Positions 19,659-26,538 of a stretch of 54,778 bases of DNA are shown here, piece by piece. Positions within the stretch are counted from its first letter, which is position 1. Each line of letters opens with the position of its first letter. The notes under the pieces are model-generated. The model was not told the DNA's origin and made no database searches. It saw nothing but the letters and a program-made list of their open reading frames with translations. This DNA comes from an uncultured Pseudomonadota bacterium (GTDB lineage Bacteria; Myxococcota_A; UBA796; SXON01): contig CAITDR010000418.1 in assembly GCA_903891165.1 (NCBI GenBank), positions 1 through 54,778 of the forward strand, written 5' to 3'. A program made the translations under genes and the position numbers.

Positions 19659-19677
19659 CCTCCAACCGGGAGGTCCA

Positions 19678-19947
19678 ATGAAGATCATTCGTATCGTGGG
19701 AGCTGAATCGAATATTCTCAAGGTTCACCATACCAAATACCTGATGATCATGGGCATGCTGCTTGCGGATGCGAAACATCTGACCGACGACATCCTCGAA
19801 GGAAAAGCACGGGAGGTTCCGGTGAACGGTGACCTTGCCGACATTCATGCGCAAACGCTGCGGATGCTGGGGGCGAAGGTGGAGGTCTTGGACCGCCTTG
19901 ACATCCCCAGCGCACCGGTTAATAGCCGCCCCGCTACGGCTCTGTAG
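19678..19947 (+). CDS. Small protein, possibly L7/L12 C-terminal-domain-like
   Basis: An 89-residue protein with GGAGG at 19668-19672 before its ATG. It starts MKIIRIVGAESNILKVHH. The segment 'LADAKHLTDDILEGKAREVPV', followed by 'DIHAQTLRMLGAKVEVLDRL', resembles the helix-helix-strand pattern and the 'L..AGAKVEV' ending of the ribosomal L7/L12 C-terminal domain. That resemblance is by eye and modest. No metal-binding cysteines are present. It is third in the apparent copA operon. Its stop codon TAG (19945-19947) lies within the following tRNA gene, giving a 10-base overlap. Confidence 0.65.
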   Translation: MKIIRIVGAESNILKVHHTKYLMIMGMLLADAKHLTDDILEGKAREVPVNGDLADIHAQTLRMLGAKVEVLDRLDIPSAPVNSRPATAL

Positions 19948-20011
19948 CTCAGTTGGTCAGAGCATTCGGTTCATACCCGGGGGGTCGTCAGTTCAAGTCT
20001 GACCAGAGCCA
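19938..20011 (+). tRNA. tRNA with CAU anticodon (elongator Met, or Ile2 if lysidine-modified)
   Basis: A full cloverleaf of 74 bases. The acceptor stem is GGCTCTG (19938-19944) with CAGAGCC (20004-20010) and discriminator A at 20011. The D-stem is GCTC/GAGC. The anticodon stem TTCGG/CCGGG has loop TTCATAC, so the anticodon is CAT. The T-arm contains GTTCAAGTC. CCA is not encoded. A CAU anticodon on a non-initiator body can mean tRNA-Met or tRNA-Ile2; the first acceptor pair is matched, so it is not the initiator. The preceding protein gene runs 10 bases into the tRNA. Confidence 0.93.
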
Positions 20012-20026
20012 TTGATACAAACAAGA

Positions 20027-20053
20027 GGGTCAACCAGGGTGGTTGGCCCTTTT
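20027..20053 (+). terminator. Intrinsic terminator after the tRNA
   Basis: GGGTCAACC (20027-20035) pairs with GGTTGGCCC (20041-20049) through nine pairs, one of them G-T, with a five-base loop; TTTT follows. The next 246 bases (20054-20299) hold no gene that I can support. Confidence 0.8.
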
Positions 20054-20299
20054 GGCGTTTTTGGGGGGGCACGCCCCGAATGGGCACAGGCCATTTTTTC
20101 AACGCGATGGTGATAACGTGAACTACCGCTTCCTGAGGGTGGTTGGCGCGTTTGTTTTGACTTCGCCTCTCGCGGGGAAATTGAACTCGTCTGCGGCGAG
20201 ATGGCACTTGTACCGGCTTGAAGGAGCGTACCTTGACCTCCCCATGACGTCGGCGCAGAAAGCCGTGATCGCATGGCTGCTTGACGCCGTGCCTCCCGC

Positions 20300-20659
20300 T
20301 CAGCCGGTACCGAATCGCCCCAAACCCAAAAACAGACGAAGGGCCTCGTCAAGCGCGGCAAGATCCTCGGCGGACACGACACCGTACACCCGACGAATCC
20401 GACGTTTGTCGATGGACCGGAGGTGATCCACCAGTGCCCAGGACAGCTTCGTCAAGCCGCTCCCCGTCGGGGAAAGGCTGGGGTAGAGAGCACCTTCTCC
20501 CGGTGTTCCGGTGACCGGAACCACACAAAGCACCGGAAATCGTTGGTCCTGGTTGACCACAGGGTCGCTCACCACAACGCAGGGTCGCACACCGCGCTGC
20601 TCGTGGCCTACGGTCGGATCGAGCTCGACAAGTACCACACTTCCACGGCACAGGATCAT
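20300..20659 (-). CDS. mazF: MazF/PemK-type endoribonuclease toxin
   Basis: A 119-residue toxin of the MazF/PemK family, which cleaves mRNA at short sequence motifs. It shows 'RGSVVLVELDPTVGHEQRG', 'RPCVVVSDPVVNQ', 'VLCVVPVTGTP' and 'SGLTKLSWALVDHLRSIDKRR'. These are the conserved strands and the Thr/Ser-containing loop before the dimer helix. The start at 20659 overlaps the antitoxin stop as ATGA, the usual coupled layout; an ATG six codons upstream lies inside the antitoxin gene. The toxin appears intact. Confidence 0.93.
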   Translation of the reverse strand: MILCRGSVVLVELDPTVGHEQRGVRPCVVVSDPVVNQDQRFPVLCVVPVTGTPGEGALYPSLSPTGSGLTKLSWALVDHLRSIDKRRIRRVYGVVSAEDLAALDEALRLFLGLGRFGTG

Positions 20660-20961
20660 GAGCCGCCAACCTTCCATCCGTCCCCACTGACCCAGCGCAC
20701 GGGTGTCCCACCGCTAAGGTCCAACAGCTCAGCCGCATCCTCCACCAGATCGGGAAGCCAATCGCCGGTCCCGAGCTTCGCCAGATCCTCCCCACCGGGA
20801 TGGGGCGAGCGGACCGAACGCAGCAACTCCTCCCGACGACGGCGGTCAAGTTCGTGCTCCACCGCCTGCGCGATAAAGCGGCTACGGTTCTGCTCGAACC
20901 GGTCAATGCCGTCTAGCAGCTTGGAGGGGAGCGTCACCGTCACGCGCTCGGTCGTCACCAC
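20656..20961 (-). CDS. Ribbon-helix-helix antitoxin partner of MazF
   Basis: A 101-residue antitoxin. The N-terminal strand-helix-helix 'ERVTVTLPSKLLDGIDRF', then 'EQNRSRFIAQAVEHELDRRRREEL', is a ribbon-helix-helix DNA-binding domain. The acidic C-terminal half ('DLVEDAAELLDL') would block the toxin. I place the start at GTG 20961, because GAGG lies just upstream and everything further up is an operator-like palindrome and the end of a PIN-toxin remnant. A longer reading from 21075 is possible but would translate that remnant in the wrong frame. Confidence 0.85.
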   Translation of the reverse strand: MVTTERVTVTLPSKLLDGIDRFEQNRSRFIAQAVEHELDRRRREELLRSVRSPHPGGEDLAKLGTGDWLPDLVEDAAELLDLSGGTPVRWVSGDGWKVGGS

Positions 20962-20970
20962 GGCTACCTC

Positions 20971-21002
20971 GGGAGTATGACGAAAGATATGATCATACTC
21001 CC
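20971..21002 (-). promoter_or_regulatory. Operator of the RHH/MazF module
   Basis: GGGAGTATGA (20971-20980) and TCATACTCCC (20993-21002) are perfect 10-base inverted arms 12 bases apart. A second perfect palindrome, TATGATCATA, sits at 20988-20997. The half-site TATGA thus occurs three times. It lies immediately before the antitoxin ribosome-binding site, where RHH antitoxins normally autoregulate. Confidence 0.65.
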
Positions 21003-21026
21003 GCCCCGTCAAGGATAACCTACCCC

Positions 21027-21137
21027 TCACACCGCCCCAGCCACCACCCCAAATTCCGGAAATATCGTCCGACAACGCAAAACCACCTCCCTGTCCAGCG
21101 TAAACAGAGGCACCCCCCGCTCCAGCGCCTCAACGAC
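21027..21137 (-). pseudogene. Remnant of a PIN-domain (VapC-type) toxin
   Basis: In the frame starting over the end of the Phd gene, the minus strand reads 'VVEALERGVPLFTLD', then REVVLRCRTIFPEFGVV and a TGA at 21029-21027. The pattern 'A...GVPLFTLD' near a C-terminus is that of PIN toxins, where T.D holds the last acidic residue. About 35 residues remain of some 130, so the catalytic N-terminal part is missing. Its position directly after an intact Phd antitoxin suggests that the cognate toxin was deleted. Confidence 0.6.
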
Positions 21138-21390
21138 GCCCCTCCCCCACCAGCTCCACGGCGTCGAACTCGGCCGTCGGACGGTCGATGCGCCGGAGGC
21201 TCCCCATCAACGCGCGCACCCCCGCCAGCTCCGCCCCGGTCAGCGGTCGCGGATCGGGCAACACCGGCACCATGCGCACAGCCGGCTCCCCGTCCACCGT
21301 GATGATGGCTTTCTCCCCGCTATTTCTCACGGATCGAACCACCTCGGAGAACCGGGCTTTGGCATCGGACAGGTTGACACGTACCGCCAT
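21130..21390 (-). CDS. Phd/YefM-type antitoxin without an intact toxin
   Basis: An 86-residue antitoxin. 'MAVRVNLSDAKARFSEVVRSV', then 'GEKAIITVDGEPAVRMVPV', is the DNA-binding Phd/YefM core; the rest is the toxin-binding tail. GAGAGG lies six bases before the ATG. Only the C-terminal scrap of a PIN toxin follows. It begins nine bases after the vapC stop, so it belongs to the same transcript and could still act as a repressor or cross-antidote. Confidence 0.88.
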   Translation of the reverse strand: MAVRVNLSDAKARFSEVVRSVRNSGEKAIITVDGEPAVRMVPVLPDPRPLTGAELAGVRALMGSLRRIDRPTAEFDAVELVGEGRR

Positions 21391-21399
21391 GTAGACCTC

Positions 21400-21804
21400 T
21401 CACCCCCCCTCCACCCAATTCTCCACCTTCAACGCCACAACACGGATGAACTCCCGCGTGTTATTTGTCACAATGGTCCGGCCCAGTGCCAGGGCGTGGG
21501 CCGCAATCAGGAGGTCCATACTTCCGATCGGGGTGCCCCGGCGCTCCAGATCAGCCCGGATCCGCCCGTAGACCGCCGCTGCCGCGTCGTCAAAGGCTTC
21601 GACCTCCAGCGGCGCCAGAAAAGCCGCCAACGCCAACATATTCTGCTCGGGATGCGTGCTCTTGGCAACTCCGTACTGCAGCTCGGCCACCGTTATCGAG
21701 GACAATGCCACCTGCGCGATGTCCACCCCACGCAGCCGCCGTAGCACGGCCTCCGGCTTGCGCTTGATCAGGTAGATGCAGATGTTTGTGTCCAGAAGCC
21801 ACAT
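21400..21804 (-). CDS. vapC: VapC-type PIN-domain ribonuclease toxin
   Basis: A 134-residue toxin that cleaves RNA, typically tRNA, with a Mg(2+)-dependent PIN domain. Acidic residues are in place: Asp in 'MWLLDTNICIYLIK', Glu in 'SSITVAELQYGV', Asp in 'IGSMDLLIAAHAL' and the 'TIVTNNTREF' segment near the end (N where many have D). The ATG overlaps the vapB stop by one base. It appears intact. Confidence 0.93.
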   Translation of the reverse strand: MWLLDTNICIYLIKRKPEAVLRRLRGVDIAQVALSSITVAELQYGVAKSTHPEQNMLALAAFLAPLEVEAFDDAAAAVYGRIRADLERRGTPIGSMDLLIAAHALALGRTIVTNNTREFIRVVALKVENWVEGG

Positions 21805-22031
21805 CAGAATGCCTCCCGCTGCTCCAGAGGCGGCTGCACCCTCTCTTCCATAAAATCCGCAGAAAATCCGCTCAGGGACTGCTCAAACCCCGTCCAAGGA
21901 TCCGCTATCGGCACCAACAGCACGGCATTGCCCACCCGCCGTACAAAAACCTCACGTCCAGGCAGAGCGTACTCTTTCGGCAGCCGCACCGCCTGACTCT
22001 GGCCATTCCGGAACAATTTTGCATGCGCCAA
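21804..22031 (-). CDS. vapB: VapB-type antitoxin (SpoVT/AbrB fold)
   Basis: A 75-residue antitoxin. 'AKLFRNGQSQAVRLPKEYALP' followed by 'GREVFVRRVGNAVLLVP' is the swapped-hairpin AbrB-type DNA-binding domain of VapB. The C-terminal 'DPWTGFEQSLSGFSADFM' is the usual toxin-inhibiting peptide. A palindromic operator lies just upstream at 22052-22067. Confidence 0.93.
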   Translation of the reverse strand: MAHAKLFRNGQSQAVRLPKEYALPGREVFVRRVGNAVLLVPIADPWTGFEQSLSGFSADFMEERVQPPLEQREAF

Positions 22032-22051
22032 AGGCCACCTCTGGGAAAGTA

Positions 22052-22067
22052 TATACCACGCAGTATA
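22052..22067 (-). promoter_or_regulatory. Operator/promoter of vapBC
   Basis: TATAC-N6-GTATA is a perfect palindrome 20 bases before the vapB start. The minus-strand half TATACT also serves as a good -10 hexamer. An autoregulatory VapBC site overlapping the promoter is the expected arrangement. Confidence 0.6.
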
Positions 22068-22085
22068 GACTTTGAGAAGTCGCCT

Positions 22086-22124
22086 GGAGGACCTGTATGC
22101 GAGCCACCCAAGGGACAGGCCTCC
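22086..22124 (-). terminator. Hairpin after the PAS-protein gene
   Basis: GGAGG-A-CCTGT and ACAGG-CCTCC form a ten-pair stem with one bulged base, seven bases beyond the stop of the PAS gene. There is no T-run, so it may only stabilise the 3' end. Confidence 0.35.
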
Positions 22125-22130
22125 CCCCCC

Positions 22131-24476
22131 TCACTCCAACGGAATCACCTCATCATCGATCGGCGCATCCCCCGGCAGAATCCGCAGCAACAGCGAGCGG
22201 AGCGTCGTCAAATCCACCGGCCTCGAAAGCACCACAGCCCCCAGAGAAAGCAGCTTATCCCGCGTTGCAAACTTCAGACCGGGCGACACCATCACCAGGG
22301 TGGTGTGGAAGAGCTGGGGTGCAACCTCGGCAAATTTGCCCAAGAGGCGCAGGCCGATCCCATCGGGACGCGGGAAAGATACCACGGCTGCTTCACACCC
22401 TTCAAAGCCGTTCATTGCTTCGGTCAGGTTCGAGAAGGACACCACCTCGTGGGTCTCGCGGATGTGCCGCTCAAAGGCCCGACGCAGCAGCTCGTCCTCC
22501 TCCACCAGCAGCACTTTTCCGCGCGGCGCACTGCGACGTGTGGATAGTTCCATCGGTTGTACCTGTGCAACCGCCTCCGCGCCTGGGAAGCTCACCCGCA
22601 GATGAGTACCCGAGCCGGCCGCCGTGTTCACCTCCAGGCTGCCACCGGCGGCGCGGATAGACTCGCGCGCCATTCCCAGGAAAAGGGGCGCATAGCCCGG
22701 CTGAGTGGCCAGATAGACCAGATCCCCCAGTCGCGACTGCACATCCACGCCAAAACCCAGGCCATTGTCCCGGAAGTCCAGGTGGATCCAGCCTCCTTCG
22801 CTGTGGCCCTCCACCTGTACCCGCGCTCCCTCCTGCCCCGCACAGGTCTCGGCCGAGGCCAGAAGCAGCAGACAGAGCCCCCGCATCAGCGGTGCCCTTG
22901 ATGCACGTGCGGGAGGCAAATCCTCGGGAGGAACCTCCACACTCACCTGGTTCTCAAAGGCATGAGCAACAAGCTCGCGTGCCGACTCCAGCTCGCGGAT
23001 CACCCGCACCGGACCCGGCGGATCCACTTCCCCCGCCTCAAAACGGCCGATGTCGTCCACCAGGGAGCGAAGGCGATGTACACCCTCCCCCAGTTGATAC
23101 ATCGTTTCTTCCAACTCTTTGTCCACTTCCAAGATCCGCGCACTGCGGACGAAACGGTCCACTTCCCGGATCGGTGCCCCCTGCCGAACAATCTTGGCGA
23201 GGCTACGCAGATCGGCCAGTCGTGCCAGGATAAAGCGGTGGTCTGGGTCAAAATAGGTGCAGGTATCCTGGAGTTTTCGGATCACCCCATCCAGAAACAC
23301 CGACTCCAGTGCCCGACGTTTGGTGTGCAGGGCCTCGTCCGAGAGCGACTGCAGCTCGCTCCGATCGGAGAAGAAGCAGACCACACTCAGGATGGAATCT
23401 CCGTCCTTGATCGCCAGCGCATCCAATTCGGCAAAAACCCGCGTTCCATTTGGACGCTCCACCTGCACCCGCGCCTGGAAACGTCCGCGCCCCGCGAGGC
23501 GGCTGGACAGGCTCTCCCAGGAGTAGCCCTCAGCCCGCATCACATCGTCAAAAAGCATCTTTCCAACGGCACGACTGCCGCCAATCCCGCCCAGACGCTC
23601 CGCCCCACGGCCCCAGGTCCGCACCACCCCGTCGGCATCGGTGGTCACCACGGCCACAAGCGAAGTCTGCCCCACCACTTTTTCCAGGCGTACATCTTCA
23701 CTGGGAACGGCCACCGTCTCCTTAGGCGCCGAAAATGGCGCTACCAACAAGGCAATCCCCACGATCTGCCCGCGCTCGTTCACCACCTTCGAACCGCGCA
23801 CCCTACACTCGATCGAGTCTCCCGCCTCGCGACGCAGGGCCCGCACCCACTCCGACTCTCCCTTTTCCTGTAGCTCCTCCATCCACTCCTGGACAACGCG
23901 GGTACCATCCTCCATGATGATGTTCCCAAGTGGGCGCTCCATTGCAGCACGAGCACCATAGCCCAACAGTTTTTCGCCGCCGCCCGTCCAGTGCAGCACA
24001 CGCCCGTGGACATCGGCCACGATGATCGCGTCGGCAACCCGCCCCAGAAGCGTATTCTGGAGGCGTACCCACTGCTCCAGCTTGCGACGATCGGTCACAT
24101 CTTCGCCCACCACCACAAGGTAGCGGTCTTCGGCCTGCTCAACGGTCAGGAATTGCCAGCGTACCTGGCGCTGTTCTCCCTGCCGGGTCGTCATCACCCA
24201 CTCGACTTCGCGCTTGGGCGCCCCCGCCATCACCCGCTGGTGCGTGAGCATCACGTTGTCGCGGAAGGCCGGATCCGGATAGAGCGCGTTGACCAAGCCC
24301 TGAAGGCTGCTGATCGTCGTCGCATCCAGATCTGCACGGCTGCGAAGATTCCGGTTGATCGTCAAGACCTGTTCACGACGATCCACCACATAGACCAGCG
24401 CGCCGGTGCGCTCCAGGAGCTGTTCGTAGGCGGAAGCATCCAGACCGGGAAGATGGATACGAATTGGGGACTCCAT
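22131..24476 (-). CDS. Multi-PAS sensor with degenerate HATPase and receiver domains
   Basis: A 781-residue cytoplasmic signalling protein. The start at 24476 (MESPIRIHLPGLD) keeps it clear of the divergent gene. Three PAS-like domains lie at about 15-120, 130-250 and 265-390, with 'VVGEDVTDRRKLEQW' linking the first two. A long helical region follows (about 395-530) without an H-box histidine. A HATPase_c-like domain keeps 'FRDNGLGFG' and 'GSGTHLRVSF' but has no N-box asparagine. The C-terminal receiver 'KVLLVEEDELLRRAFERH' has Ser where the phosphorylated Asp should be ('AAVVSFPRPDGIG') and Arg for the conserved Lys ('LSRPVD'). It looks like a hybrid kinase that has lost phosphotransfer and kept sensing and perhaps binding. 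Confidence 0.85.
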   Translation of the reverse strand: MESPIRIHLPGLDASAYEQLLERTGALVYVVDRREQVLTINRNLRSRADLDATTISSLQGLVNALYPDPAFRDNVMLTHQRVMAGAPKREVEWVMTTRQGEQRQVRWQFLTVEQAEDRYLVVVGEDVTDRRKLEQWVRLQNTLLGRVADAIIVADVHGRVLHWTGGGEKLLGYGARAAMERPLGNIIMEDGTRVVQEWMEELQEKGESEWVRALRREAGDSIECRVRGSKVVNERGQIVGIALLVAPFSAPKETVAVPSEDVRLEKVVGQTSLVAVVTTDADGVVRTWGRGAERLGGIGGSRAVGKMLFDDVMRAEGYSWESLSSRLAGRGRFQARVQVERPNGTRVFAELDALAIKDGDSILSVVCFFSDRSELQSLSDEALHTKRRALESVFLDGVIRKLQDTCTYFDPDHRFILARLADLRSLAKIVRQGAPIREVDRFVRSARILEVDKELEETMYQLGEGVHRLRSLVDDIGRFEAGEVDPPGPVRVIRELESARELVAHAFENQVSVEVPPEDLPPARASRAPLMRGLCLLLLASAETCAGQEGARVQVEGHSEGGWIHLDFRDNGLGFGVDVQSRLGDLVYLATQPGYAPLFLGMARESIRAAGGSLEVNTAAGSGTHLRVSFPGAEAVAQVQPMELSTRRSAPRGKVLLVEEDELLRRAFERHIRETHEVVSFSNLTEAMNGFEGCEAAVVSFPRPDGIGLRLLGKFAEVAPQLFHTTLVMVSPGLKFATRDKLLSLGAVVLSRPVDLTTLRSLLLRILPGDAPIDDEVIPLE

Positions 24477-24521
24477 CCGGGGCAAGTACCCTGTCCGCCG
24501 CCAACCCGCTACGTTGCAACG

Positions 24522-25718
24522 ATGAAAGCGGTCTGCCAGAAAACCAACCGTCCCTTGGAGCCCTTTGGGGATTTTTCTCACGCCCTCTTTGTGCTGGATC
24601 GAAGTCTGAAAGAGGCGCAGGAAGCGGCGCTTCTGCGTGCCGGCTTTGTGATAGCGGCCGAGCCCCCGGTAAACGAGCCCTACCTGCTCTACCGGGAAGA
24701 TTGCTGGTTTACCGCAGCCTTCCTCCAAAAACTCCCAAAAAACGGTGCAAGTGGACGGGTCACTTTGAGCGACGCCGTTTACCTTAAATTTTGTGGACCG
24801 CTTCAAACCGATGCGGCCCGTCCGCCGATCGCCATTGTTCCGGCGGGTGGCCCGCCTTCTTTAGAAGGGCAAGAACTTCCTATCGATCTGGGCCTGCACG
24901 ACGTGGACGAGATGAACCTGCATCCCGCCGTCTCTCACGCCTCCATGGGTAAAATGCGCAGCGGCGCCGCCATGGTTCATCCCATCGAGCACTGGACACA
25001 TCTGCTCCGGGTCAATTTACTGGCCATGCTCAGCCGGGGAGAACAATATCGCCTCGATTTTGAGCGGGCACCGATCTGGAGCAAGCTCTATCAGATTTTG
25101 AAGGTGCTGTGGAACAGCAACGGCCTGTCGGTAGCGGGCCTTGCACGTGGTCTTTCTCGTATCGGCAAAGGCTGTAACATCCACCCGACCGCCGTGGTGG
25201 AGGCGACGGAGCTGGGCGAGGGTGTGGAGGTGGGCCCCTACGCGGTCCTTCGCGGCTGTGTGGTGGGCGCCGGTGCGAAAATCGAGGCCTACGGACACGC
25301 TTCTTTGTCGGTGATCGGCCCCAAAGCACGGGTGGGCGACGGCGCGATGATCAACCTTGCCGTCCTGATGCCGGAAGCATTTGTAAGCCGAGGGGATGGC
25401 TTCCAGATGAGCCTGTTTGGAAGCGGAAGTTTTGTGGCGGTGGGTGCCACGATCCTCGATCTCTCCTTCGGCAAAACCATACGGGTGGATCACGACGGAG
25501 AACGGCGGGACAGCGAAGTCTACTTCCTGGGCGCCTGTATCGGTCACCGCGCAAAAGTCGGCAATGGCGTGCGAATCAGCTACGGGACGGTGGTGCCCAA
25601 CGACAGCTTTCTGGTGGGCCCCAGCCACGACCTGTTGCGACGTTGGCCGACCGGCACGGAGAGCCCGGCCCGCGTCGTCGAGGGTGCAGCGTCGTCGGTG
25701 CGCCGCGGGGATTCATAG
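24522..25718 (+). CDS. Left-handed beta-helix (hexapeptide-repeat) acyltransferase-like protein
   Basis: A 398-residue protein. The start at ATG 24522 lies 45 bases from the divergent PAS gene. The N-terminal 200 residues have no motif I recognise, although 'MVHPIEHWTHLLRVNLLAM' and 'PLEPFGDFSHALFV' resemble nucleotide-sugar- or acyltransferase-associated segments. From about 225 the chain shows hexapeptide repeats ('CNIHPTAVVEATELGEGVEVG', 'YAVLRGCVVGAGAKI', 'IGPKARVGDGAMIN', 'IGHRAKVGNGVRIS') of the LpxA/GlmU class. Such proteins are usually trimeric acyl- or acetyltransferases in envelope biosynthesis. The substrate is unknown. Confidence 0.8.
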   Translation: MKAVCQKTNRPLEPFGDFSHALFVLDRSLKEAQEAALLRAGFVIAAEPPVNEPYLLYREDCWFTAAFLQKLPKNGASGRVTLSDAVYLKFCGPLQTDAARPPIAIVPAGGPPSLEGQELPIDLGLHDVDEMNLHPAVSHASMGKMRSGAAMVHPIEHWTHLLRVNLLAMLSRGEQYRLDFERAPIWSKLYQILKVLWNSNGLSVAGLARGLSRIGKGCNIHPTAVVEATELGEGVEVGPYAVLRGCVVGAGAKIEAYGHASLSVIGPKARVGDGAMINLAVLMPEAFVSRGDGFQMSLFGSGSFVAVGATILDLSFGKTIRVDHDGERRDSEVYFLGACIGHRAKVGNGVRISYGTVVPNDSFLVGPSHDLLRRWPTGTESPARVVEGAASSVRRGDS

Positions 25719-25823
25719 ATCGGATCTACGATTTGTAGAGGAAGCCGGGAGCTTGGGGGGAGGAGGAGGAGGCGATCTGGCATCTCCCCTCCTCTTCCCT
25801 GGCCTTTTTCGGTTTGGCATCAC

Positions 25824-25840
25824 TTGGCACGCCTCTTGCT
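25824..25840 (+). promoter_or_regulatory. Sigma-54 (RpoN) promoter
   Basis: TTGGCAC-GCCTC-TTGCT has the -24 GG and -12 GC elements at exact spacing and matches the RpoN consensus at every conserved position. Transcription would start near 25853, nine bases before the next ATG. An upstream enhancer site could not be identified. Confidence 0.85.
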
Positions 25841-25861
25841 ACACCCCCGGCAGAGGTACAC

Positions 25862-26488
25862 ATGCTCGCACTTCTCACCCTCGCCCACGCCGCCCCCCTC
25901 CTCTGCCTCCAGACCAGCCAGGGCCAGAGCTGCGGCATCGCCTGGGAGGGCGGAAGCCCCGAAGAACTATACCTTCCCGGCCGCTATCTCGAAGGAAATG
26001 CAGCGACAGCCTGCATCGCCGACGAGCCGACCATCCCACCCGGTGCCGCCCCCTGCCGCAGCCTCTCCACCGCGTTGAACGGTCCGATCTCCGAAACGGC
26101 CGCCCGACGTATGCTCTGGTCTTTGGCCGGAGAAGCCCGCGAAGTCCTCGACCTCTGTGAGCGCGCCCCCTGCAGCGCCGGGCTGCGTGCCCTCGCGGAG
26201 CCCTTCGAGCGCCTGCAGGGCAGCCTGGATCTCAAGCTGATCCAGGACAATTTCCGGGATGGCACACGCGAATTGGTCCTTACCCAGCCCGACATCACCG
26301 CCACCCTGCGCTGCGGCGGCGAGCCCCTGGGCTGCAGCCTCCAGGTGCAGGCCACGGGCCTCCCGGTGGCCTACTACAACGGCTTTGCCGATGATCAGCG
26401 TACCCAGGTCCAGGTAGAAGCTCCCGATGGCGTGTTGCGCTACCGCTACGAGCTGGAGCCCCACTGGCTGGCGCTGGCCGTGCGGTAG
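25862..26488 (+). CDS. Secreted protein of unknown function
   Basis: A 208-residue protein with a short signal sequence (MLALLTLAHA, probable cleavage near residue 10). It holds eight or more cysteines spread over the chain ('LLCLQTSQGQSCGI', 'TACIADE', 'APCRSLS', 'DLCERAPCS', 'LRCGGEPLGCS'). The pairing pattern suggests several disulfides in an extracellular domain. AGAGG at 25852-25856 precedes the start. It is driven by the sigma-54 promoter at 25824 and is followed after 50 bases by the FG-GAP lipoprotein, so the two are probably co-expressed. Confidence 0.75.
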   Translation: MLALLTLAHAAPLLCLQTSQGQSCGIAWEGGSPEELYLPGRYLEGNAATACIADEPTIPPGAAPCRSLSTALNGPISETAARRMLWSLAGEAREVLDLCERAPCSAGLRALAEPFERLQGSLDLKLIQDNFRDGTRELVLTQPDITATLRCGGEPLGCSLQVQATGLPVAYYNGFADDQRTQVQVEAPDGVLRYRYELEPHWLALAVR

Positions 26489-26538
26489 GCAGCTCCAAAA
26501 AAGCGGCGATCCTCGCGCCGATCGGCTACAACAAGGCC

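Noticed and set aside
20043-20426. A 127-codon plus-strand frame after the tRNA
   Set aside because: It begins in the tRNA terminator and then runs antisense through mazF. It has no recognisable protein features.
20962-21075. Longer antitoxin start before MazF
   Set aside because: The extra residues are Gly-rich and cover the operator palindrome and, in another frame, the PIN remnant.
19938-22130. Integrated element bounded by a duplicated tRNA end
   Set aside because: No second copy of the tRNA 3' end and no integrase were found within the window, so boundaries cannot be claimed.
24477-24806. 110-residue N-terminal extension of the PAS protein
   Set aside because: It lies opposite the start of the divergent acyltransferase gene and has no domain. 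The start at 24476 is sufficient.
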